A DNA stretch of 64,000 bases, taken from NCBI RefSeq assembly GCF_001044425.1, contig NZ_LFML01000012.1:1-64000 (forward strand), written 5' to 3'. Made by a program: the position numbers and the translations under genes. Positions 19,169 through 26,545 of the stretch are shown here, piece by piece (within the stretch, counting starts at the first letter, position 1; each line of letters starts with the position of its first letter). The notes below the pieces were generated by a model. That model made no database searches, was not told where the DNA came from, and saw only the letters and a list, made by a program, of their open reading frames with translations. Source of the stretch: Streptomyces roseus. Lineage in GTDB: Bacteria; Actinomycetota; Actinomycetes; Streptomycetales; Streptomycetaceae.

Positions 19169-20080
19169 TTATGGGGTGCGGCGCCGTCGGCCCGCCAGCC
19201 AGGCGGCGAGTGCCGCGGCGAGCCCGATCGCCAGGACCACCCAGGCGGTGGTGCGCAGGAACGCGGTGAGCGCGTCGTACACGGCCGCGGCGGCCGCCCG
19301 GTCGATGTCGGCCGGCAGATCGTCGAGGGTGAGCCTGCGGCAGACGACCACCGCGATCCACAGCAGTACGGCGCCGACGGCCACCCCCAGCCCGGTGGCG
19401 ATCACGGCGCGGCGCCGGTGGACGGCGACGGCGATCGCCGTCGCGGCGAGCACCACGGTCAGCACGGGAAGCCAGATGCCGGCGATCTGCAGCATGCGAA
19501 AGCCCTTCCGGAGCGCGCCGAGGTTGTCGTACTCCATGACCTTGACCGATACGTGCGTTACCGGGATCCGGTCGGCGAACGGCACGCCGTCCGCGACGAG
19601 GTCCCCTTTGACCTGCTCGATCACGGGTGCGAGGTCGATGCTGACGGCGTTGCCCTCGCCGGTGGTGAGCGCCTTGAGGAAGGCGGCGTGCGCGGCCCGG
19701 TTGGCCGCGTCCCAGGCGGTGCGGTAGGCGGGGGTCCCGGAGAAGGAGCGCAGGGCCTCCCCGAGCAGGGCGTCGATGTCGCCCTGGAAGGGCCCGGCGT
19801 CGATCTGCCCGGAGAGGGCGCGGCCCGCCTGGGTGACGACGACGTTCTGCACGGCCGGGTTCCCGGCCAGTGGGGACATCGCCGCGGTGTACCGGTCGGC
19901 GTCGCCCAGCTCGTGGTCGGCCCAGTACGCGACGGCGCCGGCGGGCACCAGGAGGGCCACCAGCACGATGAGTACCGCCGAGAGGAAGGTGCGCACGTCA
20001 CCAGGGAAAGCCGCGGTGGCGGGCGGCGCGAGCGGTGCTGCTGCGGGCGGGTGGCGCGGGGGTGCCGGACGCTGCTCCAC
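19169..20080 (-). CDS. Membrane protein with two-ended TM topology, unknown function
   Basis: About 303 aa if GTG 20080 is used. The start is uncertain: an ATG at 20137 exactly overlaps the ATG of the divergent gene, which makes it unlikely, and a GTG lies at 19994. A Pro-rich N-terminus leads to a TM helix (FLSAVLIVLVALLVPAGAVAYWA), a large extracytoplasmic domain (DRYTAAMSPLAGNPAVQNVVVTQAGRALSG...), then three TM helices near the C-terminus (IWLPVLTVVLAATAIAVAV; VIATGLGVAVGAVLLWIAVVV; TAWVVLAIGLAAALAAWLAG). The DADRYxxxxxPLAxxPAVQ pattern is frequent in actinobacterial membrane proteins without known function. It lies 120 bp upstream of the FUSC gene on the same strand and may be cotranscribed. 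Confidence 0.75.
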   Translation of the reverse strand: MEQRPAPPRHPPAAAPLAPPATAAFPGDVRTFLSAVLIVLVALLVPAGAVAYWADHELGDADRYTAAMSPLAGNPAVQNVVVTQAGRALSGQIDAGPFQGDIDALLGEALRSFSGTPAYRTAWDAANRAAHAAFLKALTTGEGNAVSIDLAPVIEQVKGDLVADGVPFADRIPVTHVSVKVMEYDNLGALRKGFRMLQIAGIWLPVLTVVLAATAIAVAVHRRRAVIATGLGVAVGAVLLWIAVVVCRRLTLDDLPADIDRAAAAAVYDALTAFLRTTAWVVLAIGLAAALAAWLAGRRRRTP

Positions 20081-20135
20081 TTGCCGCAGCGGTGTGGCGG
20101 GTGTGCCCTGGATGGTGGAAGAGAGGAGCCCTGTC

Positions 20136-20540
20136 ATGGCACATGCGGCACCCACCGCCCCGGGGCGGCACCTTCAGGCGACCGGCACGGAGCACGTGAG
20201 CAAGGGCCCGCTGACGCGGGCGCTGCTCCTCGGACTGGTCTACGGCGTCTGGGCGGCCTTCATGAAGCGCCAGACGGGCCCCGTCGACGCGGGCAACGTC
20301 TTCTACGGGATCCTGTGCGGAGCCGTCTTCGCCGCGATCATGTATGCCCTCTCGCAGGTGGGTCCCCGCCTGAGGCAGGAGTTGCACGCCGCGGCGTACG
20401 GCGCGTTCGGCGGTATCGCCGTCGGCTACCTGTACAGCCTGGCCGACCACTCGATCCTCCGCTCGTGCTGGGTCGGCTTGATGGTCGGCATCGCCATCGG
20501 ACTGGGGGCGTTCTACCGCTACCACATGCGTGAGCCCTGA
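20136..20540 (+). CDS. Small four-TM membrane protein, unknown function
   Basis: 134 aa; AGAGGAG 8 nt before the ATG fixes the start. After a ~25-residue soluble leader there are four predicted TM segments: ALLLGLVYGVWAAFMK, VFYGILCGAVFAAIMYAL, AAYGAFGGIAVGYLYSL and VGLMVGIAIGLGAFYRY. No known motif. Conserved-looking Streptomyces membrane protein. Transcribed divergently from the membrane protein gene at 19169-20080, whose promoter must overlap this gene's 5' end. Confidence 0.8.
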   Translation: MAHAAPTAPGRHLQATGTEHVSKGPLTRALLLGLVYGVWAAFMKRQTGPVDAGNVFYGILCGAVFAAIMYALSQVGPRLRQELHAAAYGAFGGIAVGYLYSLADHSILRSCWVGLMVGIAIGLGAFYRYHMREP

Positions 20541-20625
20541 CGGGGAGCCGTGGGAGGCGCCGGTCCGTACGAGGACCGGCGCCCGCCCGCATCCGGGGCT
20601 TGCTCAGGCCTCGGTCTCAGGCCCC

Positions 20626-20653
20626 GGCCTCAGGCATCAGGCCTCAGGCATCA
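20626..20653. repeat. Tandem 14-bp repeat (two copies)
   Basis: GGCCTCAGGCATCA at 20626-20639 and 20640-20653, with further partial copies to the left (20605-20625). The second copy contains the stop codon of the small gene at 20651-20818. Confidence 0.7.
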
Positions 20654-20818
20654 GGCCTCGGCCGAGGACTCGGAGTCGGTGCCGGGAGTGGCCGCGGACG
20701 CGGTGGGGGAGCACTCGCCGTCGCTCCCGCGACTCGGGGGCTGGGGGGCCGCCGGGGTGCTACGGGTGACCTCGGCGCGGAGCATGGCGTTCAGGGCGGC
20801 GTACGGGTCGATGGGCAT
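20651..20818 (-). CDS. Small conserved hypothetical protein (55 aa)
   Basis: Translation starts MPIDPYAALNAMLRAEVTRS and then becomes Pro/Ser/Thr-rich (TPAAPQPPSRGSDGECSPTASAATPGTDSESSAEA). GTGAGG lies about 9 nt before the ATG. The N-terminal 20 residues look constrained and the tail looks disordered; codon usage has the expected GC3 bias. Small Streptomyces proteins with this MPIDPYAALN opening exist as hypotheticals, and I know of no function. It is the last gene of a minus-strand group with the two secreted-type genes upstream (20877-21251 and 21387-21968). Confidence 0.65.
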   Translation of the reverse strand: MPIDPYAALNAMLRAEVTRSTPAAPQPPSRGSDGECSPTASAATPGTDSESSAEA

Positions 20819-20876
20819 GCCGGAACCTCACGGTGTTCGGGGGGTGTGTGGGGATGCGCGCTGCTGCTCGGCCCGC

Positions 20877-21251
20877 TCAGCAGCGCAGGACCACACTCCG
20901 CTCCGTCCCCGCGGACAGCATCGGCCCGTCCGCCCCGTGCGCGCGGACCAGCCCGTCCTGACCGGCAGGTTTCACGTGAAACACCGGCCGCGGCAGCTGC
21001 CGTACCCCCGGCAGCCCGCGCACGACGAGCCGTACCGCGGCCCGTGCCTCGGGATCCGCGGCCGGATCGGACTCCCCCTCGGCGGGGGCGCCGGGTTCGC
21101 CCGGCAGGCCGGAGGCGGTGCGTTCGGCCGCGTTGGCGGCCGTCGCGGCCGTCGTGACGGCGGGACCGGACGCGAACAGGCACAGCAGCACGACACCGGC
21201 CGCCGAAAGGGCCCTGGCCAGTGCCGTGCGCGCGCAGCGCCTCCCGCTCAT
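20877..21251 (-). CDS. Small putative secreted/membrane-anchored protein carrying an internal parS
   Basis: 124 aa from the ATG at 21251 (RBS weak). Residues 1-38 look like a signal peptide or anchor (ARTALARALSAAGVVLLCLFASG). An Ala/Glu/Pro-rich linker follows, then a short conserved-looking end: AAVRLVVRGLPGVRQLPRPVFHVKP and a terminal VVLRC. No family recognised. The parS at 20968-20983 is part of the reading frame and encodes the VFHVK residues, so the coding sequence must satisfy ParB binding as well. It sits 135 bp downstream of the sortase relic on the same strand. Confidence 0.55.
   Translation of the reverse strand: MSGRRCARTALARALSAAGVVLLCLFASGPAVTTAATAANAAERTASGLPGEPGAPAEGESDPAADPEARAAVRLVVRGLPGVRQLPRPVFHVKPAGQDGLVRAHGADGPMLSAGTERSVVLRC
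20968..20983. other. parS: ParB-binding parS site (15/16), inside a coding sequence
   Basis: GGTTTCACGTGAAACA; differs from TGTTTCACGTGAAACA only at the first base. Lies within the gene at 20877-21251. Confidence 0.88.
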
Positions 21252-21386
21252 GCGAGGGGTCTGCCCCGACACGCCGGACAACTCCCTGACCGGGCCCCAG
21301 AAGCCCCCGACCGGGGGACGAATACACCCCGTCGGCTGACAGCACGCGGGGGGCGGCCGCTCCACTCGGCCGGAGCGGCCGCCCGC

Positions 21387-21968
21387 TCACCCGGTGCGGC
21401 GCTGGCCGGTCAGCCGGGCCAGCACGGTGGTCTCGCCGCTGACCAGCCGGATCTGGGCGCGCCCCGGCCGCTGCCAGCGACCGGTGATACCACCGGGCGA
21501 GACCCGGTCGACGGTGAAGACGGCGGTACGGCGGTCCGCCCGCGCGATCTCGATGGTCAGCCCGCGCCGCATCTCGGCGAGGCGCAGATCGGCGGCGGTG
21601 ACCACGGCCGTACCGGCCGATCCCGGGGCCGGGCTGTCGTGGTCCCAGGCCGCCTCCTCCGCGTCCCTGCCCAGCGGCAGGTCGACGCCCAGGCTCGGGA
21701 TGTGCAGGCGCAGCGGCCGGGAGAACCGCAGCGGTGTGACGGCGGCGGCCCGCACGGGCCGGGACCCCTTGCCCGGGGCGTGCTGCCCGGAGTGCTCCAG
21801 CTGTTCGACGAGCCGGCGGTGGCCGGACAGGCCCAGCGCCCGGGACGGCAGGGCGTCGGCGGCGGTGGCCGCCGTGGGACGGGCGCCCTCGGTACTCATC
21901 AACATCCCTATCCCGGCGCCCAGCAGAGCCACTGTCAGCACGCCGGCCACCAGCTTGGCGCGGGGCAT
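21387..21968 (-). CDS. Catalytically dead class E/F sortase-like protein
   Basis: 193 aa; AGGAGGG upstream of the ATG fixes the start. One N-terminal TM/signal anchor (LVAGVLTVALLGAGIGML), a linker, then a sortase-like beta-barrel: RLHIPSLGVDLPL (the family's RIPxxGVDxPL), SPAPGSAGTAVVTAAD, IEIARADRRTAVFTVDRV, and QIRLVSGETTVLARLTG. In active enzymes the third and last blocks read VGHVD and TCGG; here the catalytic His is replaced (VTAAD) and the Cys is absent (VSGE), and about ten residues are missing after the His position. The fold is kept, transpeptidation is lost. It may be a binding or scaffold protein (inference). Confidence 0.75.
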   Translation of the reverse strand: MPRAKLVAGVLTVALLGAGIGMLMSTEGARPTAATAADALPSRALGLSGHRRLVEQLEHSGQHAPGKGSRPVRAAAVTPLRFSRPLRLHIPSLGVDLPLGRDAEEAAWDHDSPAPGSAGTAVVTAADLRLAEMRRGLTIEIARADRRTAVFTVDRVSPGGITGRWQRPGRAQIRLVSGETTVLARLTGQRRTG

Positions 21969-22196
21969 GGAATCCCTCCTGGTCCGATCCCCCGGCTCCG
22001 GCGTCCGGGTCTCCTGAGAGCAGTGGACCCCTTCCGTGCCCGTCAGTACCGCTGACCACACCGGAGACTGACGTCGCGTCACAGGCGTGTCGCCACCCCC
22101 CACGGGACGTCTTCCCAGTTGGCGACGGGTGAGCCACCGCCGTTGCGGGGATTGCGCGGAATACGACCGAAAGGGTGGCCCTTGGAGCGACGAAGA

Positions 22197-22221
22197 CCCC
22201 GACCGCCGGGGGCGGTCGGGG
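22197..22221 (-). terminator. Hairpin terminator after cbtA
   Basis: Perfect 11-bp arms 22197-22207 and 22211-22221 around GGG, 23 bp beyond the cbtA stop. The rest of 21969-22243 shows no gene. Confidence 0.75.
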
Positions 22222-22243
22222 CCTTCGGGTGCCGTCGGCGGGA

Positions 22244-22999
22244 TCAGCTCGCGGGCTGCGCCGTCGCCCGCGGCGCGGCGGCCGGGGTGAGCACGCGTTC
22301 GGCGAGCACGCCGAAGGCCAGGCCGAAGGTCGTCCAGATCGTCGCCTGGATGGCCAGGGTGGCGAGGCGGAACTGCCAGATCAGGGCGGCCGGGAAGTCC
22401 GCCGGGACCTCGTTGATGCCGGGCAGCGACGCGTAGGCGATCGCCACCGCCGCGACGAAGGCGACCGAGGCGATGATCGACGCGTTCCAGTTCCCCAGCT
22501 TGGGCGCCAGGCGCCGGCCCAGGATGAGCGCGGCCGCCGACAGCAGCGCGCTCAGCGCGATCATCAGGACGTAGAGGGTGGTCCTGCGGACGACGGTGTC
22601 GGGGTCCCCGACGGCCGGAGGGTTGGAAGGGTACTTGAGGAACGGCACCAGGTTGAGGGCGACGAACAGGCCGCCCGAGACCAGCAGCGCCGTGACCCGG
22701 GGGCCGAAGCGGCCGATGCGGCCGAGCGCGTAGCAGAAGACGAGCGCGGCGATGCCGCCGAGCGCGATGCCGTAGAGCAGCGTGCCGGTGCCGAGGCCGG
22801 CCGTGGCCTGGAGGGCCCGGCTGACCGGAGCCGCCTCCTCGCCGTGGTCGTGGGCGGCGTGGCCCGCCTCCTCGATGGCGATGGCCGCGTCGACCTTGGA
22901 CTCACCGAGGACGTAGGCGACGAGGAAGGCGGCCAGGCCCGCGAGCAGACCCGCCAGCATGCCCCGGACCAGGAGGACGCGGGGTGAAATGGGGTTCAT
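22244..22999 (-). CDS. cbtA: CbtA-family cobalt transporter subunit
   Basis: 251 aa with six hydrophobic segments (GMLAGLLAGLAAFLVAYVLG; GTLLYGIALGGIAALVFCYALG; VTALLVSGGLFVALNLVPFL; LYVLMIALSALLSAAALILG; ASVAFVAAVAIAYAS; LATLAIQATIWTTFGLAFG). A metal-binding-looking loop EEAGHAAHDHGEE follows TM1, and LKYPSNPPAVGDPDTV is the CbtA signature. Known from comparative genomics as a cobalt uptake permease for cobalamin synthesis, paired with CbtB. The partner cbtB ends 31 bp upstream and the pair sits behind a cobalamin riboswitch, so expression should fall when B12 is plentiful. Confidence 0.92.
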   Translation of the reverse strand: MNPISPRVLLVRGMLAGLLAGLAAFLVAYVLGESKVDAAIAIEEAGHAAHDHGEEAAPVSRALQATAGLGTGTLLYGIALGGIAALVFCYALGRIGRFGPRVTALLVSGGLFVALNLVPFLKYPSNPPAVGDPDTVVRRTTLYVLMIALSALLSAAALILGRRLAPKLGNWNASIIASVAFVAAVAIAYASLPGINEVPADFPAALIWQFRLATLAIQATIWTTFGLAFGVLAERVLTPAAAPRATAQPAS

Positions 23000-23029
23000 G
23001 GTTCGGTACTTCCCTTGCTCGGATGGAGA

Positions 23030-23242
23030 TCAGTGGCAGGGGAATCCGAGGAGGTGGCGGCCGTCGTGCATCCACTCGTGGACGGTGTCGCCCTCGAAGA
23101 GCGCCGTGGCGCCCTGCTCGGCACCGACGAGGTAGAGCAGGACCAGCATGAGGACGCCGACGAACACGGCCCAGGGGGCCAGCGCGGAAAGCGAGATCGG
23201 GGCGACGGCAGGGGCCGTCGTGGGCACGGCGGAGTGGGCCAT
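23030..23242 (-). CDS. cbtB: CbtB-family cobalt transporter subunit
   Basis: 70 aa; TGGAGG before the ATG. One TM helix (LAPWAVFVGVLMLVLLYLVGAE) and a His-rich C-terminus HEWMHDGRHLLGFPCH (His x4 plus Cys), the CbtB metal-binding tail. Operon with cbtA. Confidence 0.93.
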   Translation of the reverse strand: MAHSAVPTTAPAVAPISLSALAPWAVFVGVLMLVLLYLVGAEQGATALFEGDTVHEWMHDGRHLLGFPCH

Positions 23243-23269
23243 GGCAGTACCTCCAGAGGGAACACGCGT

Positions 23270-23395
23270 CCCGGTCAGTGGTGCTCGCGACGACATGGCG
23301 GGTCTGACTTTCCCTCCCCCTCCGGGAGGATTCACAGTGGCGCGACCGTGCCGGATTCTCACCGGTGCTTCCGTCATACCGTCGTCTTTTTAGGT
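23270..23395 (-). ncRNA. Cobalamin (AdoCbl) riboswitch upstream of cbtBA
   Basis: Read on the minus strand, the segment has GGAAGCACCGGTG, GAATCCGGCACGGTCGC, the B12-box core GCCACTGTGAAT (complement of 23331-23340) and AGTCAGACC (complement of 23301-23308), in the order and spacing of the cobalamin riboswitch. It ends about 30 nt before the cbtB ATG. Its 5' boundary lies within ~40 bp of the divergent gene at 23432. Confidence 0.9.
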
Positions 23396-23431
23396 TGTCG
23401 TCCGCGACCGTACCGCGTTTACGCTCCCCTT

Positions 23432-23884
23432 ATGAAGAGTGCCGTGGTACGAGTTCAGTTCGTCACACGTCCGTTCGGCGCGGCCTCGCGGCAGATCCGT
23501 TTCGGCCACGGAGCCCCCTGCCCCGGCCACGAGGGCCTGAGCGGCCCGGACACGGGGGAATGGGCGGGCCGGACCCTGGACGAGGTCTCCGCCGAGGATC
23601 CGGCCTCCGTACAGCGATGGCTGAGCGATCCCGAGTTCGCGCCCCCCGGCGGGGAGTCGGTCAGCGCGCTGATCGCCCGGGTGGGCGCCGCACTCGACGG
23701 CCTGCCCCCGGGCACGCACCGCCCCGTGGTCGAACAGGCCGTCGTACGGGCGGGCGTGGTGCACGCGCTGGAGCTGCCGGCCGCCGCGTTCTGGCGCCTC
23801 GACGTACGGCCCGACACGACGACCACGCTCACCGGGCGGCTCGGCCGCTGGAACCTCCAGCTCGGCCGGCCGCTCGACCCGTAA
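23432..23884 (+). CDS. Histidine phosphatase-superfamily protein, shortened
   Basis: 150 aa. The C-terminal two thirds (EWAGRTLDEVSAEDPASVQRWLSDPEFAPPGGESVSALIARVGAALDG ... VVEQAVVRAGVVHALELPAAAFWRLDVRP ... GRLGRWNLQLG) clearly match the phosphatase-like protein usually next to cbtAB in actinobacteria, which is ~190 aa. The N-terminal part is about 40-50 residues short: the region that normally carries the first catalytic motif and the PSxRCRETA stretch is reduced to FVTRPFGAASRQIRFGHGAPC. Activity is doubtful. Divergent from the cobalamin-riboswitch operon, so a cobalamin link is inferred. Confidence 0.7.
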   Translation: MKSAVVRVQFVTRPFGAASRQIRFGHGAPCPGHEGLSGPDTGEWAGRTLDEVSAEDPASVQRWLSDPEFAPPGGESVSALIARVGAALDGLPPGTHRPVVEQAVVRAGVVHALELPAAAFWRLDVRPDTTTTLTGRLGRWNLQLGRPLDP

Positions 23885-23907
23885 TCCGGCCGCTCGACCC
23901 GTGGCGG

Positions 23908-24825
23908 CTAGGCGACGATCCAGTCGCTCGTCGCGATCACCGGCTGCACCCCGTCGCGGTGGATGGTGCCCTCGATCAGTCCGTACATCCGGTCCGCCGC
24001 GAAGTAGACCTCGTTGTCGTTCTTGAGGCCGAAGGGCTCCAGGTCCACCAGGAAGTGGTGCTTGTTGGGGAGGTTGAGGCGCACCTCGTTGACCCGCGGG
24101 CAGTTGTCGAGCACCCGCTCGGCCATCTGGTTCAGGGTCTGCTGGAGCGAGTACGAGTAGGTCTCGGCGAAGGCCTCCAGCATGTTCTTGCGGACCTTCT
24201 TGTACGACTGGTCCCAGTCGAACGCGGCGTCGTCGGCGGCCAGCGCCGAGTGCGCCCAGCGCGCGGTGACCTTGGTCGCCAGGATCCGGTCGTACGCCTC
24301 CTTGAGCGTCGTGTACTTGTCCTTGATGTAGCCGTGGAACTCGGAGTTCGTCGAGTTCATCACGGTCAGGTCCTTCAGACCCGAGATGACCTGGAGGCCG
24401 GTCGTCTCGCTGTACGTGATCTGCGCGGTGCGCACCTCCTGGCCCTTGCGGACGAAGGAGTGCTGCTCCTTGCGCGTCGGGACCGGGATCCGCTCCCAGG
24501 CGTACTCCTCGATCCGGATCTGCGCCTCGCGGATCGGCGACTGGGAGGAGACGAAGTGCTTGGCGAGCAGGATGCCGAAGGCCTCGGGGGAGGCGATGCC
24601 GTGCTCCTTGCCGAAGGCGTACACCGTGTTCTTGGTGGTGTCGGTCGGCAGGCAGTTGGCGTTGTCGCCGGTCAGGTGGACGTCGCGGAACTCGCCCCGC
24701 AGCGCCACCGACACGTTGAGGTCGCGGATCTCGTGCCACGAACCGTCGGAGCCCTTGCGGGTGACCTTGACGATGCGGTTCTCGGCCTTGCCGTACTGGT
24801 TCTGCGCGAGGACGTGCTTGCTCAT
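23908..24825 (-). CDS. Factor-independent urate oxidase
   Basis: 305 aa, full length. Urate oxidase signatures: NQYGKAENRIVKV with the catalytic Lys, the Thr of LPTDTTKNTVYAF, FVRKGQEVRTA, LKDLTVMNSTNSEFHGYIKDKYTTLKEA, and the C-terminal LPNKHHFLVDLEPFGLKNDNEVYFAADRMYGLIEGT. It converts urate to 5-hydroxyisourate with O2 and no cofactor. The hydrolase and decarboxylase (uraH, uraD) that complete allantoin synthesis are not in the window, so the gene stands alone here. No regulator is adjacent. Confidence 0.97.
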   Translation of the reverse strand: MSKHVLAQNQYGKAENRIVKVTRKGSDGSWHEIRDLNVSVALRGEFRDVHLTGDNANCLPTDTTKNTVYAFGKEHGIASPEAFGILLAKHFVSSQSPIREAQIRIEEYAWERIPVPTRKEQHSFVRKGQEVRTAQITYSETTGLQVISGLKDLTVMNSTNSEFHGYIKDKYTTLKEAYDRILATKVTARWAHSALAADDAAFDWDQSYKKVRKNMLEAFAETYSYSLQQTLNQMAERVLDNCPRVNEVRLNLPNKHHFLVDLEPFGLKNDNEVYFAADRMYGLIEGTIHRDGVQPVIATSDWIVA

Positions 24826-25056
24826 GGCTGTCTTCCTTCGGGTACACGGAGTCCGGCTGACTGGATCCCGTACGCCCGGCGTCCAGCGGTGGGCCCGCTC
24901 CCCGCCGTTCGGTCTCGGAGGACCGCCCCGGGACTGACGTGCATCCCGGTCCGTAGGTGCTCTGTTCGGATTTCAGCACGTTCACGTGGTGTTAGGAATG
25001 CCGCGGAACGTCCAAGACAGGCACCCACGGATTGGGCGACCCTCCATCCGCGCAGT

Positions 25057-26430
25057 TCAGGCCATGTGTGCGTCCGCGACCGACAGGGCCTCGTCCAGGA
25101 TCGCCAGCCCCTTGGCCACGTCCTGCGGGGTGATGTTGCAGGGCGGCGCGACGTGGATGCGGTTGCCCGCGGTCAGCGGCCACAGGCCGCCCTTCTTGCA
25201 GGCGGCACCGAACGCGGCCATCGGCGCGTTGTCCGCCCCGGAGGCGTTGTACGGGACGAGCGGCTCGCGCGTCCGCGGGTCCCGCACGAGCTCCAGGGCC
25301 CAGAACGTGCCCAGGCCCCGGACCTCCCCGACCGAGGGGTGCTTGTCGGCGAGGGCGCGCAGGCCCGGTCCCAGCAGCTCCGCGCCGGTGCGGGCGGACT
25401 GCTCGACGATGCCCTCCTCCTCCATGACGTTGATCGTCGCCACGGCGGCCCCGCAGGCCAGGACGTGCCCGGAGTACGTCAGCCCGCCCGGGTAGGGCCG
25501 GCGGGCGAAGGTCTCGGCGATGGCGGCCGAGATGGCGACCCCGCCGAGCGGCACGTATCCGCTGGTCACGCCCTTGGCGAAGCAGATCAGGTCGGGGGTG
25601 ACGTCCCAGTGCTCGGAGGCGAACCACTTTCCGGTGCGGCCGAAGCCGACCATGATCTCGTCCAGGACGAAGACGATGCCGAAGCGGTCGCAGAGCTCGC
25701 GGACCCCGGCGAGGTAGCCGTCCGGATGCACCAGCACGCCGGGAGCGCCGCCGACGGTCTCCAGGATGATCGCGGCGATGGATTGCGGGCCCTCGAAGAC
25801 GATCGTGTCCTCGAGGTGGCGCAGGGCCCGCTCGCACTCCTCGGCGTCGGTGGCCGCGTAGAACGGCGAGCGGTACGTGAACGGCCCCCAGAAGTGCACG
25901 ACGCCGGCGGTCGCGGTGTCGTTGCCGAAGCGGCGCGCGTCACCGGTCAGGTTGATCGCGGTGGAGGTGGCCCCGTGGTACGAGCGGTACGCGGACAGCA
26001 CCTTCGGCCGGCCGGTGTGCAGGCGTGCCATGCGTACGGCGTTCTCTACGGCCTCGGCGCCCGCGTTGGTGAAGAAGATCTTGTCGAGGTCGCCGGGCGT
26101 GCGCTCGGCGATCAGCCGGGCCGCCTCCGAGCGGACGTCGACGGCGAAGCCGGGAGCGACGGTACAGAGCTTGGCCGCCTGCTCCTGGATGGCCGCGGTC
26201 ACCTTGGGGTGCTGGTAGCCGATGTTCGTGTAGACGAGGGCGCTGGAGAAGTCGAGGAAGCGGTTGCCCTGGTAGTCCCAGAAGTACGAGCCCTCGGTCC
26301 CGGCCACGGCGAGCGGGTCGATGAGCTCCTGCGCCGACCAGGAATGGAAGACGTGCTTCCTGTCGGCGTCTTTCACGGCGGCGAGCGCGTCGGCGGCTTC
26401 TGCGTTCATGTCCCGAGCGTAGTTGTCCAT
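25057..26430 (-). CDS. Class III PLP-dependent aminotransferase
   Basis: 457 aa from the ATG at 26430; an ATG 21 nt further in (26409) is an alternative, as neither has a strong RBS. Class III landmarks: FWDYQGNRFLDFSSALVYTNIGYQHP, TNAGAEAVENAVRMAR, YRSYHGAT, DEIMVGFGRTGKWFA and the PLP lysine in CFAKGVTSGYVPLGG (about residue 287). It belongs to the omega-amino acid:pyruvate/beta-alanine group; the amino donor cannot be inferred. Divergent from the ECF41 gene, with parS in the shared upstream region. Confidence 0.9.
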   Translation of the reverse strand: MDNYARDMNAEAADALAAVKDADRKHVFHSWSAQELIDPLAVAGTEGSYFWDYQGNRFLDFSSALVYTNIGYQHPKVTAAIQEQAAKLCTVAPGFAVDVRSEAARLIAERTPGDLDKIFFTNAGAEAVENAVRMARLHTGRPKVLSAYRSYHGATSTAINLTGDARRFGNDTATAGVVHFWGPFTYRSPFYAATDAEECERALRHLEDTIVFEGPQSIAAIILETVGGAPGVLVHPDGYLAGVRELCDRFGIVFVLDEIMVGFGRTGKWFASEHWDVTPDLICFAKGVTSGYVPLGGVAISAAIAETFARRPYPGGLTYSGHVLACGAAVATINVMEEEGIVEQSARTGAELLGPGLRALADKHPSVGEVRGLGTFWALELVRDPRTREPLVPYNASGADNAPMAAFGAACKKGGLWPLTAGNRIHVAPPCNITPQDVAKGLAILDEALSVADAHMA

Positions 26431-26458
26431 GATGTGGACCCCGGGGAGGGTGGGGCGA

Positions 26459-26474
26459 GGTTTCACGTGAAACA
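26459..26474. other. parS: ParB-binding parS site (15/16)
   Basis: GGTTTCACGTGAAACA; one mismatch to TGTTTCACGTGAAACA. It lies 29 bp upstream of the aminotransferase start and ~70 bp upstream of the ECF41 start. Confidence 0.88.
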
Positions 26475-26545
26475 CCGCTCCGGCGACGCGGCATCCCGGT
26501 TAGCGTCCTCATGAGCAGTGAGATCACGACGCGAGGACGTGACAG

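Noticed and set aside
24826..25056. A small gene in the gap upstream of urate oxidase
   Set aside because: The available minus-strand frame (about 68 codons) has no RBS or conserved character; I see only promoter space.
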